From NCBI RefSeq assembly GCF_013409625.1, contig NZ_JACCBF010000001.1, forward strand, positions 2,173,001 to 2,237,000: DNA of 64,000 nucleotides, written 5' to 3'. A program made the translations under genes and the position numbers. The DNA comes from Nocardioides kongjuensis. GTDB lineage: Bacteria > Actinomycetota > Actinomycetes > Propionibacteriales > Nocardioidaceae. Positions within the stretch are counted from its first letter, which is position 1. The number at the start of each line of letters is the position of its first letter. The notes under the pieces are model-generated. The model was given only the letters and a program-made list of their open reading frames with translations, was not told the origin of the DNA and ran no database searches. This document shows positions 1-8,719 of this stretch, piece after piece.

Positions 1-935
1 TCCAGCAGCTGCTCGGTCACACCGTTGAGGCGCTTGATGAAGACCCGGTTCCGCAGCGAGTCGATCGCCACGGTGATCGCCTCCGGCAGGTTGACTCCCG
101 CCGAGACCATCGACGCCATCACCCGGCAGAATCTCTCGACCAGTGCGTACTGGATCGTCTCACCGAGTACGGGCACCTTGAGCAGGAATGCGTGCCAGAC
201 GTACTTCCCTCGCTCGAACCGTTGGGAGATCAGGAACAGGACGACCCAGGCGGCGATCCCGGCCACGATCGCCCACCACCAGTGGCCGAGGAAGTCCGTG
301 GTCCACAGCAGCATGCGCGTCGGCAGCGGCAGCTCGGCGTGCAGCTCCGAGAAGAAGACCTTGAACTTCGGCAGCACGTAGATCGCCAGGACCAGCACGG
401 TGACGACCGACATCGCGGCGACCGCCATCGGGTACATCAGCGCCGACTTGATCTTCCGCCGTGCCTCGAGGTCACGCTCCAGGTAGACGGCCAACCGTGC
501 CAGGACGGTGTCGAGCTCACCGGTCAGCTCGGCCGAGCGGACGATGCCGCGGTAGAACTCCGGGAACACCTTCGGGTAGCGCTCGAGGGTGTCGGAGAAC
601 CGCTCACCGGTGCGCAGTCCGTCCTCTATGTCGTGCATCATCCGGCGCACCGACGAGTTCTCGCTCTCCGCACCGATCGAGTGGACGGCGTCGAGGATCG
701 GCAGGCCGGCGCGCAGGAAGGCGGCGATCTGCCGGGAGAGGTGCATGACCTCGTCCTTCTTGATCCGCGGACCCGAGATCTCGTACTGGAGGATGCTCTT
801 CTTCTCGGTGACCCGCAGGTCGCGCAGGTCGCGCTGGTAGAGAGCGACCTCCGCGTCGCCGCGGCTCGCTGCCTTCTCGGTCCCCTTGACCCGCTTGCCC
901 TCCAGGTCGACTCCGGCGAACGCGTACTTCGGCAT
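1..935 (-). CDS. pilC: Type IV pilus inner-membrane platform protein PilC/GspF, partial
   Basis: The gene starts with ATG at 935 and runs off the left edge, so about 311 N-terminal residues of a roughly 400-residue protein are visible. The translation begins MPKYAFAGVDLEGKR and has the first GspF/T2SF domain. Two hydrophobic stretches follow: one after the KSALMYP motif, typical of the first transmembrane helix, and a Trp-rich one. The second F domain then begins. In this family PilC is the membrane platform that couples the PilB and PilT motors to the pilus base. The start is 2 nt after the pilB stop, so the two genes are surely co-transcribed. The family call is secure; the C-terminus cannot be checked. 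Confidence 0.9.
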   Translation of the reverse strand, partial: MPKYAFAGVDLEGKRVKGTEKAASRGDAEVALYQRDLRDLRVTEKKSILQYEISGPRIKKDEVMHLSRQIAAFLRAGLPILDAVHSIGAESENSSVRRMMHDIEDGLRTGERFSDTLERYPKVFPEFYRGIVRSAELTGELDTVLARLAVYLERDLEARRKIKSALMYPMAVAAMSVVTVLVLAIYVLPKFKVFFSELHAELPLPTRMLLWTTDFLGHWWWAIVAGIAAWVVLFLISQRFERGKYVWHAFLLKVPVLGETIQYALVERFCRVMASMVSAGVNLPEAITVAIDSLRNRVFIKRLNGVTEQLL

Positions 936-937
936 GT

Positions 938-2707
938 TCAGACCCCCGCGACGTAGATCGAGCGCATGACTTCGGCGGCCGTGGTCGTGCCGTCGGTGAC
1001 CAGGCGGACCGCCTGCTCCTGGAGGGTGCGCATCCCCTGGCTCCGGGCGAGCTTGCGCATCTGGTCGTGCGGTGCCCGGTCGACGATCAGCTCGCGCACC
1101 TCGTCGGTGACGACGAGCATCTCGTAGACACCGATCCGCTCCAGGTAGCCGGTGTGGGCGCAGAAGTGGCAGCCGGTGCCGTGGTGCCAACCGTCGATCG
1201 GCTCCCGGCCACCGAACTGCTGCACGAAGGCGAGCTCGTCCGGTGAGGGCTCGAAAGGCTCCAGGCACGACGTGCAGCTGCGGCGCACCAGTCGCTGCGC
1301 GACGACAGCTGTCACCGAGGAGGCGATGAGGAACGCCTCGATGCCCATGTCGAGCAGGCGGTACAGCGCCGAGACCGCCTCGGTGGCGTGCAGCGACGAC
1401 AGCACGAAGTGACCGGTGAGCGCCGACTGCACGGCGATCCGGGCGGTGTCGACGTCACGGATCTCGCCGACGAGGATGACGTCGGGGTCCTGGCGCAGGA
1501 TGGACTTGAGCCCGCCGGCGAAGGTGATGCCGGCCGCTTCGTTGATCTGGATCTGGTTGATCGAGTCGAAGGTGTACTCGACCGGGTCCTCGATCGTCAT
1601 CAGGTTCTTGTCGGGACTGTTCAGCTCGCCGAGCGATGCATAGAGCGTCGTGGTCTTGCCACCGCCGGTCGGGCCGGCGCAGATGACCATGCCGTACGGC
1701 GAGTGGATCAGCTGGGAGTAGCGCTCGGCCGTGTCGGCGGGCATGCCGAGCTGCTCGAGCTTGAAGAGCGGGCGGCTCTTGTCCAGGACCCGCATGACGA
1801 CCTTCTCACCACCGACGACGGCCGTGGTCGAGACCCGGATGTCGACCTCGCGGCCGTCGACGTCCATCGTGATCTGGCCGTCCTGCGGACGACGCCGCTC
1901 GACGATGTTCATCCCGCCGAGGATCTTCACGCGGCTGACGATGGCGGGGCCGATCGATCCGGGCAGGTCGAGCACCTCGGTGAGGGCGCCGTCGATGCGA
2001 TAGCGCACCCGGACCCGGTCGCCGGTCGGCTCGACGTGGATGTCGGACGCGCGGTCGCGCAGCGCCTGGGTGATCACCGACTGGACGACCCGGACGACCG
2101 GGGCCTCCTCGTTGACGCTGACGTCGGTGAGACCTTCGGCCTCGCGGCGCAGCACGTCCCGGGCCTCGAAGGCCTGGACCTGGCCGCCGACCTCGTGGGT
2201 CGCCCGGTAGGACGTCGCGAGGCCTCGCTCGAGGTCCCGGCGGGTCGCCACGAGTGCACGGACCGGCCTGTCCAGCACGGCCGCGATCGCCTCGACGCGT
2301 TCGGGGGCAGGATCGAGCACCGCCACGACCACGCTGGAGCCATCGAGGGCGATCGGAAGCGCGTCGAGGGTGACCGCCTGGTCCCGGGTGAGCAGGGCGA
2401 GCGCGTCCGGCTCTGGCTCCAGCGCACGGAAGTCCGCGAGGGCGACCCGGTGGTGCTCGGCCAGCGTCCGGGCGAGAGCCTCGTCCGTGATCATGCCGCT
2501 GGCGATGAGCTTCTGCCCCAGCGGACCGTCCTGTTCACGGACCGCATCGAGCTGGTACGGCCGGACCTGTCCGGCGGCGACCAGGATGCTGCCGAGGCGT
2601 TCGTCGTCCTCGTCCGAGCGCGGAACGGCGACCGGCGCCTCGACCTTGCTGTGCTTGCCCTTGAGCCTCATCTGACGCGGCCCCGCCTCACTGGCCGGCG
2701 CCGACAC
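938..2707 (-). CDS. pilB: Type IV pilus assembly ATPase PilB
   Basis: This is a GspE/PilB hexameric motor of up to 589 residues. An N-terminal MshEN-type domain is followed by the ATPase core, with Walker A GPTGGGKTTT, the Asp box IEDPVEYT, a Walker B region GEIRDVDTA and the His box LSSLHATEA. Near the C-terminus four cysteines (CTSC and CHFC) form the zinc-binding element seen in PilB but not PilT. The GTG start at 2707 overlaps the pilT stop by 20 nt. An ATG at 2671 (MRLKGKHSK) lies 16 nt after pilT and is an equally possible start. The protein powers pilus extension from the cytoplasmic face. Order in the operon is pilA, pilT, pilB, pilC. Confidence 0.95.
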   Translation of the reverse strand: MSAPASEAGPRQMRLKGKHSKVEAPVAVPRSDEDDERLGSILVAAGQVRPYQLDAVREQDGPLGQKLIASGMITDEALARTLAEHHRVALADFRALEPEPDALALLTRDQAVTLDALPIALDGSSVVVAVLDPAPERVEAIAAVLDRPVRALVATRRDLERGLATSYRATHEVGGQVQAFEARDVLRREAEGLTDVSVNEEAPVVRVVQSVITQALRDRASDIHVEPTGDRVRVRYRIDGALTEVLDLPGSIGPAIVSRVKILGGMNIVERRRPQDGQITMDVDGREVDIRVSTTAVVGGEKVVMRVLDKSRPLFKLEQLGMPADTAERYSQLIHSPYGMVICAGPTGGGKTTTLYASLGELNSPDKNLMTIEDPVEYTFDSINQIQINEAAGITFAGGLKSILRQDPDVILVGEIRDVDTARIAVQSALTGHFVLSSLHATEAVSALYRLLDMGIEAFLIASSVTAVVAQRLVRRSCTSCLEPFEPSPDELAFVQQFGGREPIDGWHHGTGCHFCAHTGYLERIGVYEMLVVTDEVRELIVDRAPHDQMRKLARSQGMRTLQEQAVRLVTDGTTTAAEVMRSIYVAGV

Positions 2708-3794
2708 CTGCGGCGAACCGCGGGCGGGCGTCGATGTCCTTGGGGTAGAGGCTGCGGGCCACCGCCTCCTCCTCGCTGACGATGCCGTGCTGGATCAGCT
2801 GCGAGAGCGACTTCTCCAGGGTCACCATGCCGTCCTGGGCGCCCGTCACGAGGGAGTTGCGCAACTGGTGCGTCTTGCCCTCCTTGATCAGGTTGCGCAC
2901 AGCGGGGGTGGCGACGAGGACCTCGTAGGCCGCGATCATCCCGCCGCCGATGCGTGGGATGAGCCGCTGGTAGACGACGCACGACAGCGCGGCCGCGAGC
3001 TGGACCCGGATCTGGGCCTGCTGCTCGGCCGGGAACACGTCGATCATGCGGCCCAGCGACTGCGCGGTGTCGTTGGTGTGCAAGGTGGCAAAGACCAGGT
3101 GGCCGGTCTCGGCGACGGTGAGGGCGAACTGGATGGACTCGAGGTCACGCATCTCGCCGACGAGCAGGACGTCGGGGTCCTCGCGGAGCACCGAGCGCAG
3201 CGCATTGCGGAAGCTCTCGGTGTCGGTCCCGACCTCGCGCTGGTTGACCGCGGCCATCTTGTGGTCGTGGACGTACTCGATCGGGTCCTCGACGGTGATG
3301 ATGTGGCAGCCGCGGTTGGTGTTGATCAGGTCGACCAGGGAGGCCAGGGTGGTCGACTTGCCGGAGCCGGTCGGCCCGGTCATCAGGATCAGGCCCTGGT
3401 GCCTCATCGACAGGTCGCGCAGTACCGGTGGGAGACCGAGCTCCTCGGGCGTAGGGACCGTGCGCGGGATCATCCGCAGCGCGACGGCCGTCAGCCCGCG
3501 CTGGGTGAAGGCGTTGCCGCGGATCCGGGCGTGCTCGCGCCAGGAGAAGGAGAAGTCGTACTCGTGGCTCGACTCCCAGACGTCGCGCTGCTCGGCGGTG
3601 AGCACTTCCGACAGCAGCGCGTCGGTGTCCTCGCGGGTGAGCGTCGCCTCGCCCGGGATGGGGGCGAGCGTGCCGTCGACACGGATCATCGGCGGCAGGC
3701 CGACGGTGAGCATCAGGTCGGTGCCGCGCACGTTCCACAGGGCGTCGAGCATCTGGTCGACGCGGGCGCCGATGCGGTGGGGGTGGTGGAACAC
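2688..3794 (-). CDS. pilT: Type IV pilus retraction ATPase PilT
   Basis: A 368-residue PilT-family ATPase with the N-terminal PAS-like region (the motif SDLHL is replaced by TDLMLTVGLPP), Walker A GPTGSGKSTT, the Asp box VEDPIEY, Walker B GEMRDLES and the His box FATLHTNDTAQS. No zinc-binding cysteines are present, which separates it from PilB. It is expected to drive pilus retraction from the cytoplasmic face. The start is GTG at 3794; a GAGAGG ribosome site 8 nt upstream supports it. Its end overlaps the longest form of pilB. A GC-rich hairpin lies between pilA and this gene and may reduce read-through. Confidence 0.95.
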   Translation of the reverse strand: MFHHPHRIGARVDQMLDALWNVRGTDLMLTVGLPPMIRVDGTLAPIPGEATLTREDTDALLSEVLTAEQRDVWESSHEYDFSFSWREHARIRGNAFTQRGLTAVALRMIPRTVPTPEELGLPPVLRDLSMRHQGLILMTGPTGSGKSTTLASLVDLINTNRGCHIITVEDPIEYVHDHKMAAVNQREVGTDTESFRNALRSVLREDPDVLLVGEMRDLESIQFALTVAETGHLVFATLHTNDTAQSLGRMIDVFPAEQQAQIRVQLAAALSCVVYQRLIPRIGGGMIAAYEVLVATPAVRNLIKEGKTHQLRNSLVTGAQDGMVTLEKSLSQLIQHGIVSEEEAVARSLYPKDIDARPRFAAGVGAGQ

Positions 3795-3830
3795 GGGCGT
3801 GCCTCTCGAGTCGAACCGAATGGAAGAGGA

Positions 3831-3858
3831 GGGGGCCGCCGTCGAGACGACGGCCCCC
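3831..3858 (-). terminator. GC-rich hairpin between pilA and pilT
   Basis: Downstream of pilA on the minus strand the sequence forms a strong stem (GGGGGCC and GTCG pairing across a short TCT loop, with a small bulge). No T-tract follows, as is common in actinobacteria. It sits after the pilA stop at 3871 and before the pilT GTG at 3794. Inference: it terminates part of the transcripts, or protects the 3' end of an abundant pilin mRNA, so that pilin outnumbers the motor proteins. Confidence 0.55.
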
Positions 3859-3870
3859 GAACTCGGCCGA

Positions 3871-4203
3871 TCAGCAACCGGTGGCCGTTACCTCACCGGT
3901 CGTCGTGTTGACGGCGATGCCCTCGGAAGCCGGCGGCGCCTCACGCAGGTAGTTCTTGAGAACGAGGTCCGCGACGCTGTAGTAAGCCGTGTCCTGGGCG
4001 TAGCCAGCCTCCGCGGCGACCTCGACGGTGTGCTTGTCTGCCTTGCAGGCCGCGGTCTTGCCGCGGTCGGTGATGCCACGAACGCCGAAGACCACGATCG
4101 CGGCCAGGACGCCCAGGATCACGATGACGATCAGGAGCTCGATGAGGGTGAAGCCGCCGTCGTTCCGGCGGGCCGCCGAGAGGCGGTCGGTGAGTCGGCG
4201 CAT
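3871..4203 (-). CDS. pilA: Type IV major pilin-like prepilin
   Basis: A 110-residue class IV prepilin. A short basic leader ends in a Gly directly before the cleavage site, which reads G|FTLIELLIVIVILGVLAA with Glu at mature position 5. The hydrophobic alpha1-N helix is followed by a compact globular part containing one Cys in the middle and one as the last residue, the usual pilin disulphide. The ATG at 4203 has a perfect GGAGG 7 nt upstream. As first gene of the pil operon it probably encodes the pilus subunit. A prepilin peptidase (PilD) is expected but not in this window. The small size resembles actinobacterial and Clostridium-type pilins. Confidence 0.93.
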   Translation of the reverse strand: MRRLTDRLSAARRNDGGFTLIELLIVIVILGVLAAIVVFGVRGITDRGKTAACKADKHTVEVAAEAGYAQDTAYYSVADLVLKNYLREAPPASEGIAVNTTTGEVTATGC

Positions 4204-4399
4204 GCCAAAGCCTCCGAAGGGAGAGAGGGTTGATGAGAAAGGAGCAGCCCCCGAGCGCTGATGAATAGCAAACGCTGACCGCGACGCGCAGTCATGGCTT
4301 TTCCATTTTCTTTACCGCCGTTTGGGTACACCTCCGGAAACCCCGGAAATTCGGGATGAGTCGTGCTACATCGCCCGTGACGTGGGCCACACTGTGCCC

Positions 4400-5467
4400 G
4401 TGGCTACGCCGAAGGCTCCCTCGAAGCAGTCCGTCCTCAACCTGTGGGACTTCCTCGTCAAGGGCGGGATCGCCGACCTGACCCGGACCCCGTCGGAGGT
4501 GATCGACACGGGCCGGACGCGCGAGCTGCACCGCTACGACAAGGCGAAAGGCGTGCGCGGCAAGGGGATTCCCGTCCTGCTCGTGCCGCCGCTCGGGTCG
4601 CAGGCGAAGTGCTTCGACCTGCGTCAGGGGCTCTCGCTCGCCCAGGCCTTCGTCGACCGCGGGCGGCCGACGTACCTCGTCGACTACGGCCCGCTCAAGG
4701 GCGAGGACCGGCTCGTCGGGATCGAGCACTTCGTCAACGACGTGCTGCCGCCGGCGATCCGCAAGGTGTCCGAGGACGCGGGTGGCAAGGACGTGCACCT
4801 CGTCGGGTGGTGCATGGGCGGCCTCCTCTCCCTGGGGACGACGGCCGTCCACCGCGACCTGCCGGTCCGCTCGGTCGCCATGGTCGCCAGCCCCTTCGAC
4901 CTGTCCAAGCAGCCGCTGCTGCGCCCGGTCCAGGTCGCCTCGAAGGTCACCCGCGGCAAGGTGGTCGGCTCCGCGCTCAGGGCGGCCGGCTCGGTCCCGG
5001 CCCCGGTGGTGAGCATCGGGTTCAAGGCGACCGCGCTGCCGACCTACCTCAAGAAGCCCCGCACCCTGTGGAACAAGCGCGAGGACCGCGAGTTCCTCGG
5101 TCAGGTGCAGGCGGTCGACCACATCATGAACAACATGCTGGCCTACCCCGGCCGCGCGACCCTGCAGGTCTACCAGCGCCTCGCGCTGCGCAACGAGCTC
5201 GCCACCGGGCGCATCCAGGGGCCGAACCACCTCATCGACCTGGCGACCGTGACGGTGCCGGTGATGAACGTGGCCGGCAAGACCGACGTCCTCGTCCCGG
5301 CGGCCGCCGCGCACCACGTCGGCGAGCTGCTCACCAGCTCCCCCGACGTCCGGCTCCCGCTCGCGCCGGGCGGCCACCTCGGCGTGCTCACCGGCACCAA
5401 GGCGCCCGAGACCACCTGGGTGCACCTGCACGAGTTCCTCGAGGCGCACGACCGCAAGCGGAAGTAG
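4400..5467 (+). CDS. PhaC-like alpha/beta hydrolase (polyhydroxyalkanoate synthase family)
   Basis: About 355 residues from the GTG at 4400 (MATPKAPSKQ); another GTG lies at 4394, and the frame is open back to 4322. An alpha/beta-hydrolase fold carries GWCMGG, the Cys-type nucleophile elbow (GxCxGG) of PHA synthases rather than the GxSxG of lipases. A candidate acid lies in GKTDVLVP and a candidate His in GGHLGVL. This matches class III/PhaC-like polyester synthases or related acyltransferases. No phaE, phasin or phaAB neighbours are present, so a true PHA synthase role is not shown. It is convergent with the following SDR gene, with only 12 nt between the stops. Confidence 0.7.
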   Translation: MATPKAPSKQSVLNLWDFLVKGGIADLTRTPSEVIDTGRTRELHRYDKAKGVRGKGIPVLLVPPLGSQAKCFDLRQGLSLAQAFVDRGRPTYLVDYGPLKGEDRLVGIEHFVNDVLPPAIRKVSEDAGGKDVHLVGWCMGGLLSLGTTAVHRDLPVRSVAMVASPFDLSKQPLLRPVQVASKVTRGKVVGSALRAAGSVPAPVVSIGFKATALPTYLKKPRTLWNKREDREFLGQVQAVDHIMNNMLAYPGRATLQVYQRLALRNELATGRIQGPNHLIDLATVTVPVMNVAGKTDVLVPAAAAHHVGELLTSSPDVRLPLAPGGHLGVLTGTKAPETTWVHLHEFLEAHDRKRK

Positions 5468-5479
5468 CAGCGCCTCGGG

Positions 5480-6262
5480 CTACTCGACGACCTCGGTCGG
5501 ACGCCGCAGCGCCCGGTCCACGACGAACGGCAGGTGCCGGATCGCGACGGCGGCGAGCCGGCTGTCGCGGCCCGGTACGACGAGGAAGCCGCGCCGGCGC
5601 CCGAGCGCACGGACCAGGGTGGCTGCCACCGCCTCGGGGCTGAGGGTGGCGACGCTCTCCTCGGCGGCGAGCACCTCGGCCGGCTTGTGGCGGTTCTCCT
5701 CGTCGAAGCCCGGAGTCAACGTGTTGGGCGGGCACAGCACCAGCACGCGCAGGCCGTAGGGGCGGACCTCGCGGCGCAGGGCCTCGGAGAAGCCGATCAC
5801 GCCGAACTTCGTCGCGCTGTAGACGGTGTAGCCGAACACCCCGGCCAGGCCGGCCATCGACGAGGTCGTCACGATGGTGCCGCGCCCAGCGGTGCGCAGG
5901 TGCGGGAGCACCGCGCGGCAGACGTTGATGGTGCCGAGCAGGTTGGTCGCCACCATGCCGGTCACGTCCTCGGCGGGCAGGTCCTCCAGGTAGCCCGGCC
6001 GCGCGTACCCCGCCGTCGTGACCACCAGGTCCGGTACGCCGACCTCGGCGACCAGGGCGTCCACGACCCCGCGCGTCGCGGCGGCGTCGGTCACGTCCAC
6101 CGCCCGGGCGAGGGCACCCGACCCCAGCCGGGCCAGCGCCGCATCGAGCTTGGCCGCTGACCGCGACAGCACGACCACCTGCCGCCCGGAGGCCACCAGC
6201 CGCTCAGCGACCGCGAGGCCGATCCCCTCCGAACCACCGAACACGAACGCGAGCCCAGACAT
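5480..6262 (-). CDS. Short-chain dehydrogenase, 3-ketodihydrosphingosine reductase-like
   Basis: A 260-residue classical SDR starting at ATG 6262 (MSGLAFVFGG). The NAD(P)-binding motif is GGSEGIG, followed by TTAGYA in place of NNAG, a catalytic Ser in TSSMAG, and YSATK as the YxxxK motif. The C-terminal part resembles the ketosphinganine reductase/FVT1 branch, which reduces long-chain 3-keto lipids; the substrate here is unknown. It lies 17 nt downstream of the lrp stop on the same strand and could be co-transcribed with it. No membrane anchor is evident beyond moderate hydrophobicity near the C-terminus. Confidence 0.8.
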   Translation of the reverse strand: MSGLAFVFGGSEGIGLAVAERLVASGRQVVVLSRSAAKLDAALARLGSGALARAVDVTDAAATRGVVDALVAEVGVPDLVVTTAGYARPGYLEDLPAEDVTGMVATNLLGTINVCRAVLPHLRTAGRGTIVTTSSMAGLAGVFGYTVYSATKFGVIGFSEALRREVRPYGLRVLVLCPPNTLTPGFDEENRHKPAEVLAAEESVATLSPEAVAATLVRALGRRRGFLVVPGRDSRLAAVAIRHLPFVVDRALRRPTEVVE

Positions 6263-6279
6263 GCGCACAGGCTGGCAGA

Positions 6280-6708
6280 TCACTGCCCGAGGTGTTCCTC
6301 GAACACCAGCACCGTCTGCGTGGCGACCACCTCGGGCAGCGACTGGATCCGCTCGAGGACCAGCTCGCGCAGGTGCTCCGCGTCGCGGGCCCGGACCAGG
6401 ATCACGCAGTCGAAGTCACCGGCCACGAGTGCCACGTGCGCGGCCTCCTCCATCGCCCACACCTTCGAGCGGAACGTCTTCCAGGTGTTCTGCTTGATCC
6501 GGACGTGGATGTAGGCCGGCAGGCCGAGCCCCAGCGCCGCGTGGTCGACGTCGATGGTGAACCCGCGGATCACGCCGGTGTCGACCAGCCGCTTGACCCG
6601 CGCGTACGCACTCGCCCGACTGATGCCCAGCCGCTCGGCCACCTCCCGGATCGAGGTCCGGGAGTCGGCGCGCAGGATGTCCAGGATTCCTTGGTCGACG
6701 CCGTCCAT
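6280..6708 (-). CDS. Lrp/AsnC family transcriptional regulator
   Basis: A 142-residue Lrp-type regulator starting MDGVDQGILDIL. The N-terminal AsnC winged HTH includes ISRASAYARVKRL as the recognition region. The C-terminal RAM/ACT-like domain, with GDFDCVILVRA, binds amino acids and assembles octamers. It is divergent from phenylalanine hydroxylase (phhA), and the 90-bp intergenic region holds a 7-bp inverted repeat. Inference: it senses phenylalanine or a related aromatic amino acid and controls phhA and itself. Confidence 0.88.
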   Translation of the reverse strand: MDGVDQGILDILRADSRTSIREVAERLGISRASAYARVKRLVDTGVIRGFTIDVDHAALGLGLPAYIHVRIKQNTWKTFRSKVWAMEEAAHVALVAGDFDCVILVRARDAEHLRELVLERIQSLPEVVATQTVLVFEEHLGQ

Positions 6709-6734
6709 ACGAGACAGATTGCCACCGCTGGCCC

Positions 6735-6773
6735 GCAAATGACAGCCATTCGTCCGACGCCACTCGCATTTGC
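6735..6773. promoter_or_regulatory. Candidate Lrp operator between lrp and phhA
   Basis: GCAAATG at 6735-6741 and CATTTGC at 6767-6773 form a perfect 7-bp inverted repeat. The arm centres are 32 bp apart, about three helical turns, on the same face of DNA. The arms are AT-richer than the surroundings. The site lies 26 bp before the phhA ATG and 27 bp before the lrp ATG, well placed to control both. Binding by the adjacent Lrp protein is inference. Confidence 0.5.
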
Positions 6774-6798
6774 ATGGACCGGGTCACAGACTGCAGTC

Positions 6799-7695
6799 AT
6801 GTTCGAGGAAGGCCAGTACTTCGCCCCCGTGACCGCCGACGAGGACGGATCGCTCAAGGTCCACCTCGGCGCCGACCACCCGGGGTTCGCCGACCCGGCG
6901 TACCGCGCACGTCGCGACGCCCTCGCCACCCTCGCCAGCAGCTGGCGTCCCGGTCAGCCCTGCCCGACGGCGGAGTACACCGACGACGAGCACGAGGTGT
7001 GGCGCGTGGTCAGCGAGGCGCTGGTGACCAAGCACCGCGCGTACGGCTGCCGCGAGTTCCTCGACGGCAAGGAGTCCCTCGGCCTCCCGATCGACCGGAT
7101 CCCGCAGCTCGCCGAGGTCAGCGAGTGGCTCGCCCCGCTCACCGGCTTCAGCTACCGCCCGGCCGCCGGCCTGGTGCCGCTGCGCGACTTCTACGGCGCC
7201 CTGGCCGACAAGGCGTTCTGGTCCACCCAGTACGTCCGCCACCACTCGGTGCCGCTCTACACGCCCGAGCCGGACGTGCTGCACGAGGTCGTCGGCCACG
7301 GCAACACCCTCGCGAACCCGCGCTTCACCGCGCTCTACGAGCTCGCCGGCCAGGCCTCGCGCCGGGTCCGCACCACCGAGGCGCTTGAGTTCGTCAGCAA
7401 GGTCTTCTGGTTCACCCTCGAGTTCGGCGTGCTGTGGGAGGCCGGCGAGCTCAAGGCGTACGGCGCCGGCATCCTCTCCTCCCCCGGCGAGATCGAGGCC
7501 TTCCGCGGCATGAACATCCGCCCGCTCGACATCGCGGCGATGGGCACCCAGCTCTACGACATCACCGACTACCAGGACGTGCTCTACGTCGCCGACTCGT
7601 TCACGCAGCTCGAGGACGTCGTCGGCGGCTTCTGGGCCGAATGCACCGACGACTCGATCGCCGAGATCCTGGCCCGCACGCCTGCCCACGCCTGA
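6799..7695 (+). CDS. phhA: Phenylalanine 4-monooxygenase
   Basis: A 298-residue aromatic amino acid hydroxylase that converts phenylalanine to tyrosine using tetrahydropterin, O2 and non-haem iron. The iron ligands are visible: H162 and H167 in LHEVVGH, and E208 in FTLEFG. The length matches the bacterial catalytic-domain-only enzymes. I chose the ATG at 6799 (MFEEGQYFAPV) because upstream sequence in the same frame runs into the divergent promoter and the lrp gene. The divergent lrp gene is its likely regulator. The gene ends 10 nt before the first 63-bp palindromic repeat. Confidence 0.95.
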   Translation: MFEEGQYFAPVTADEDGSLKVHLGADHPGFADPAYRARRDALATLASSWRPGQPCPTAEYTDDEHEVWRVVSEALVTKHRAYGCREFLDGKESLGLPIDRIPQLAEVSEWLAPLTGFSYRPAAGLVPLRDFYGALADKAFWSTQYVRHHSVPLYTPEPDVLHEVVGHGNTLANPRFTALYELAGQASRRVRTTEALEFVSKVFWFTLEFGVLWEAGELKAYGAGILSSPGEIEAFRGMNIRPLDIAAMGTQLYDITDYQDVLYVADSFTQLEDVVGGFWAECTDDSIAEILARTPAHA

Positions 7696-7705
7696 CCCGG
7701 GCGCG

Positions 7706-7768
7706 CGTCGTACCTGACGGATCTGCTGGACTCGCGGTCGGATCGCGACACATCCGTCAGGTACGACG
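7706..7768. repeat. 63-bp palindromic repeat, copy 1
   Basis: The arms CGTCGTACCTGACGGAT (7706-7722) and its exact reverse complement (7752-7768) form a perfect 17-bp inverted repeat around a 29-nt centre. A second copy of the same total length lies at 8708-8770, with 52 of 63 positions identical without gaps. The centre is also conserved, so this is a dispersed repeat family and not a chance hairpin. It lies between phhA and the nuclease-like gene, and may also act as a transcription terminator for phhA. Confidence 0.85.
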
Positions 7769-7822
7769 GAGCTCGGGTCCGGGGCCTGTGGATGACCGAC
7801 CCCCGCACGCCCGGTCCCACCC

Positions 7823-8719
7823 ATGCTCGTCGGCATGGGACTCCACATCACCCGCGCCGGGCTGGTCGTGCCGGTGCGCATCGATCCGTCCGGACGCACC
7901 GGCCCAACGGCCGGGCATGCCCGGGGACCTCGGTGGCGCAGTGCCGGGCCGAGCCACTACGTGCCCTCCGACGTCCCTGTCACGACGCAGCAACGCATCG
8001 TCGAAGCCGTGGCCTGCCTCCCGCCGGGCTCGGCTGCGACCGGCTGGGCTGCGCTGGACATCGTCGTCGTCGACGGGCTCCCGATCACGGTCCCGCTGCG
8101 CTCGGTGCCCTTCGCCGCCCGGACCTCCGCCGACGACCTCGCCGCCGTGCGCGCGATCGACATGGCCGCGTACGACGACCTGGTCGACCTCGCCGCCCTG
8201 CACGCCTACACCACGCGGCTGGTCGGGCGCCGCGGCAAGCGACGCCTCGAACGCGCTCTCGCAGCGGCCGACGAGAACGCCTGGTCACCGATGGAGGTGG
8301 TGATGCGCCGGATCTGGCACCAGCACCGCGGCGGCAGATTGCTGTGCAACGCGCCGATCTTCGACCTGCAGGGCCGGCACCTGTTCACCCCCGACCTCCT
8401 CGACCCCGTGGCAGGCGTCGCCGGCGACGACGACGGCGCCGACCACCTCGAGGGCGGTCGCCACAGCCGGGACCTGATGCGCGAGGAGCTCACGCGCCGG
8501 GCGGGCATCGAGGTGGTCACGATGATGGCAGGGCAGGGTGAGGCGGCACGGTTCCGCTACCGGCTCGACGGAGCGTTGGCGCGCGCCGACCAGCGATCAG
8601 CGCCCCGCTCGTGGACACTCATCCAGCCCGACTGGTGGGTCGACACCTCGACCGTGGCCCGGCGCCGCGCGCTCGCGCCCGCCCAGCGTGAGGTCTGGCT
8701 CCGACACCGTCGTACCTGA
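7823..8719 (+). CDS. Uncharacterised protein with PD-(D/E)XK/Vsr-like nuclease C-terminus
   Basis: A 298-residue protein starting at ATG 7823, or at ATG 7835 (MGLHITRAG). It matches a family I know as common and multi-copy in Nocardioides-type genomes. The N-terminal part carries VPVRIDPSGRTGPT and an HTH-like segment reminiscent of AbiEi-type proteins. The C-terminal part, from about residue 155 (WSPMEVVMRR), resembles DUF559/Vsr nucleases: D191 in PDLLDP and D202-D204 with H208 in GDDDGADH fit the metal-binding strand, although the usual Glu is Asp. The stop codon lies inside repeat copy 2, and copy 1 is 54 bp upstream of the ATG. Activity is unproven. Confidence 0.65.
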   Translation: MLVGMGLHITRAGLVVPVRIDPSGRTGPTAGHARGPRWRSAGPSHYVPSDVPVTTQQRIVEAVACLPPGSAATGWAALDIVVVDGLPITVPLRSVPFAARTSADDLAAVRAIDMAAYDDLVDLAALHAYTTRLVGRRGKRRLERALAAADENAWSPMEVVMRRIWHQHRGGRLLCNAPIFDLQGRHLFTPDLLDPVAGVAGDDDGADHLEGGRHSRDLMREELTRRAGIEVVTMMAGQGEAARFRYRLDGALARADQRSAPRSWTLIQPDWWVDTSTVARRRALAPAQREVWLRHRRT

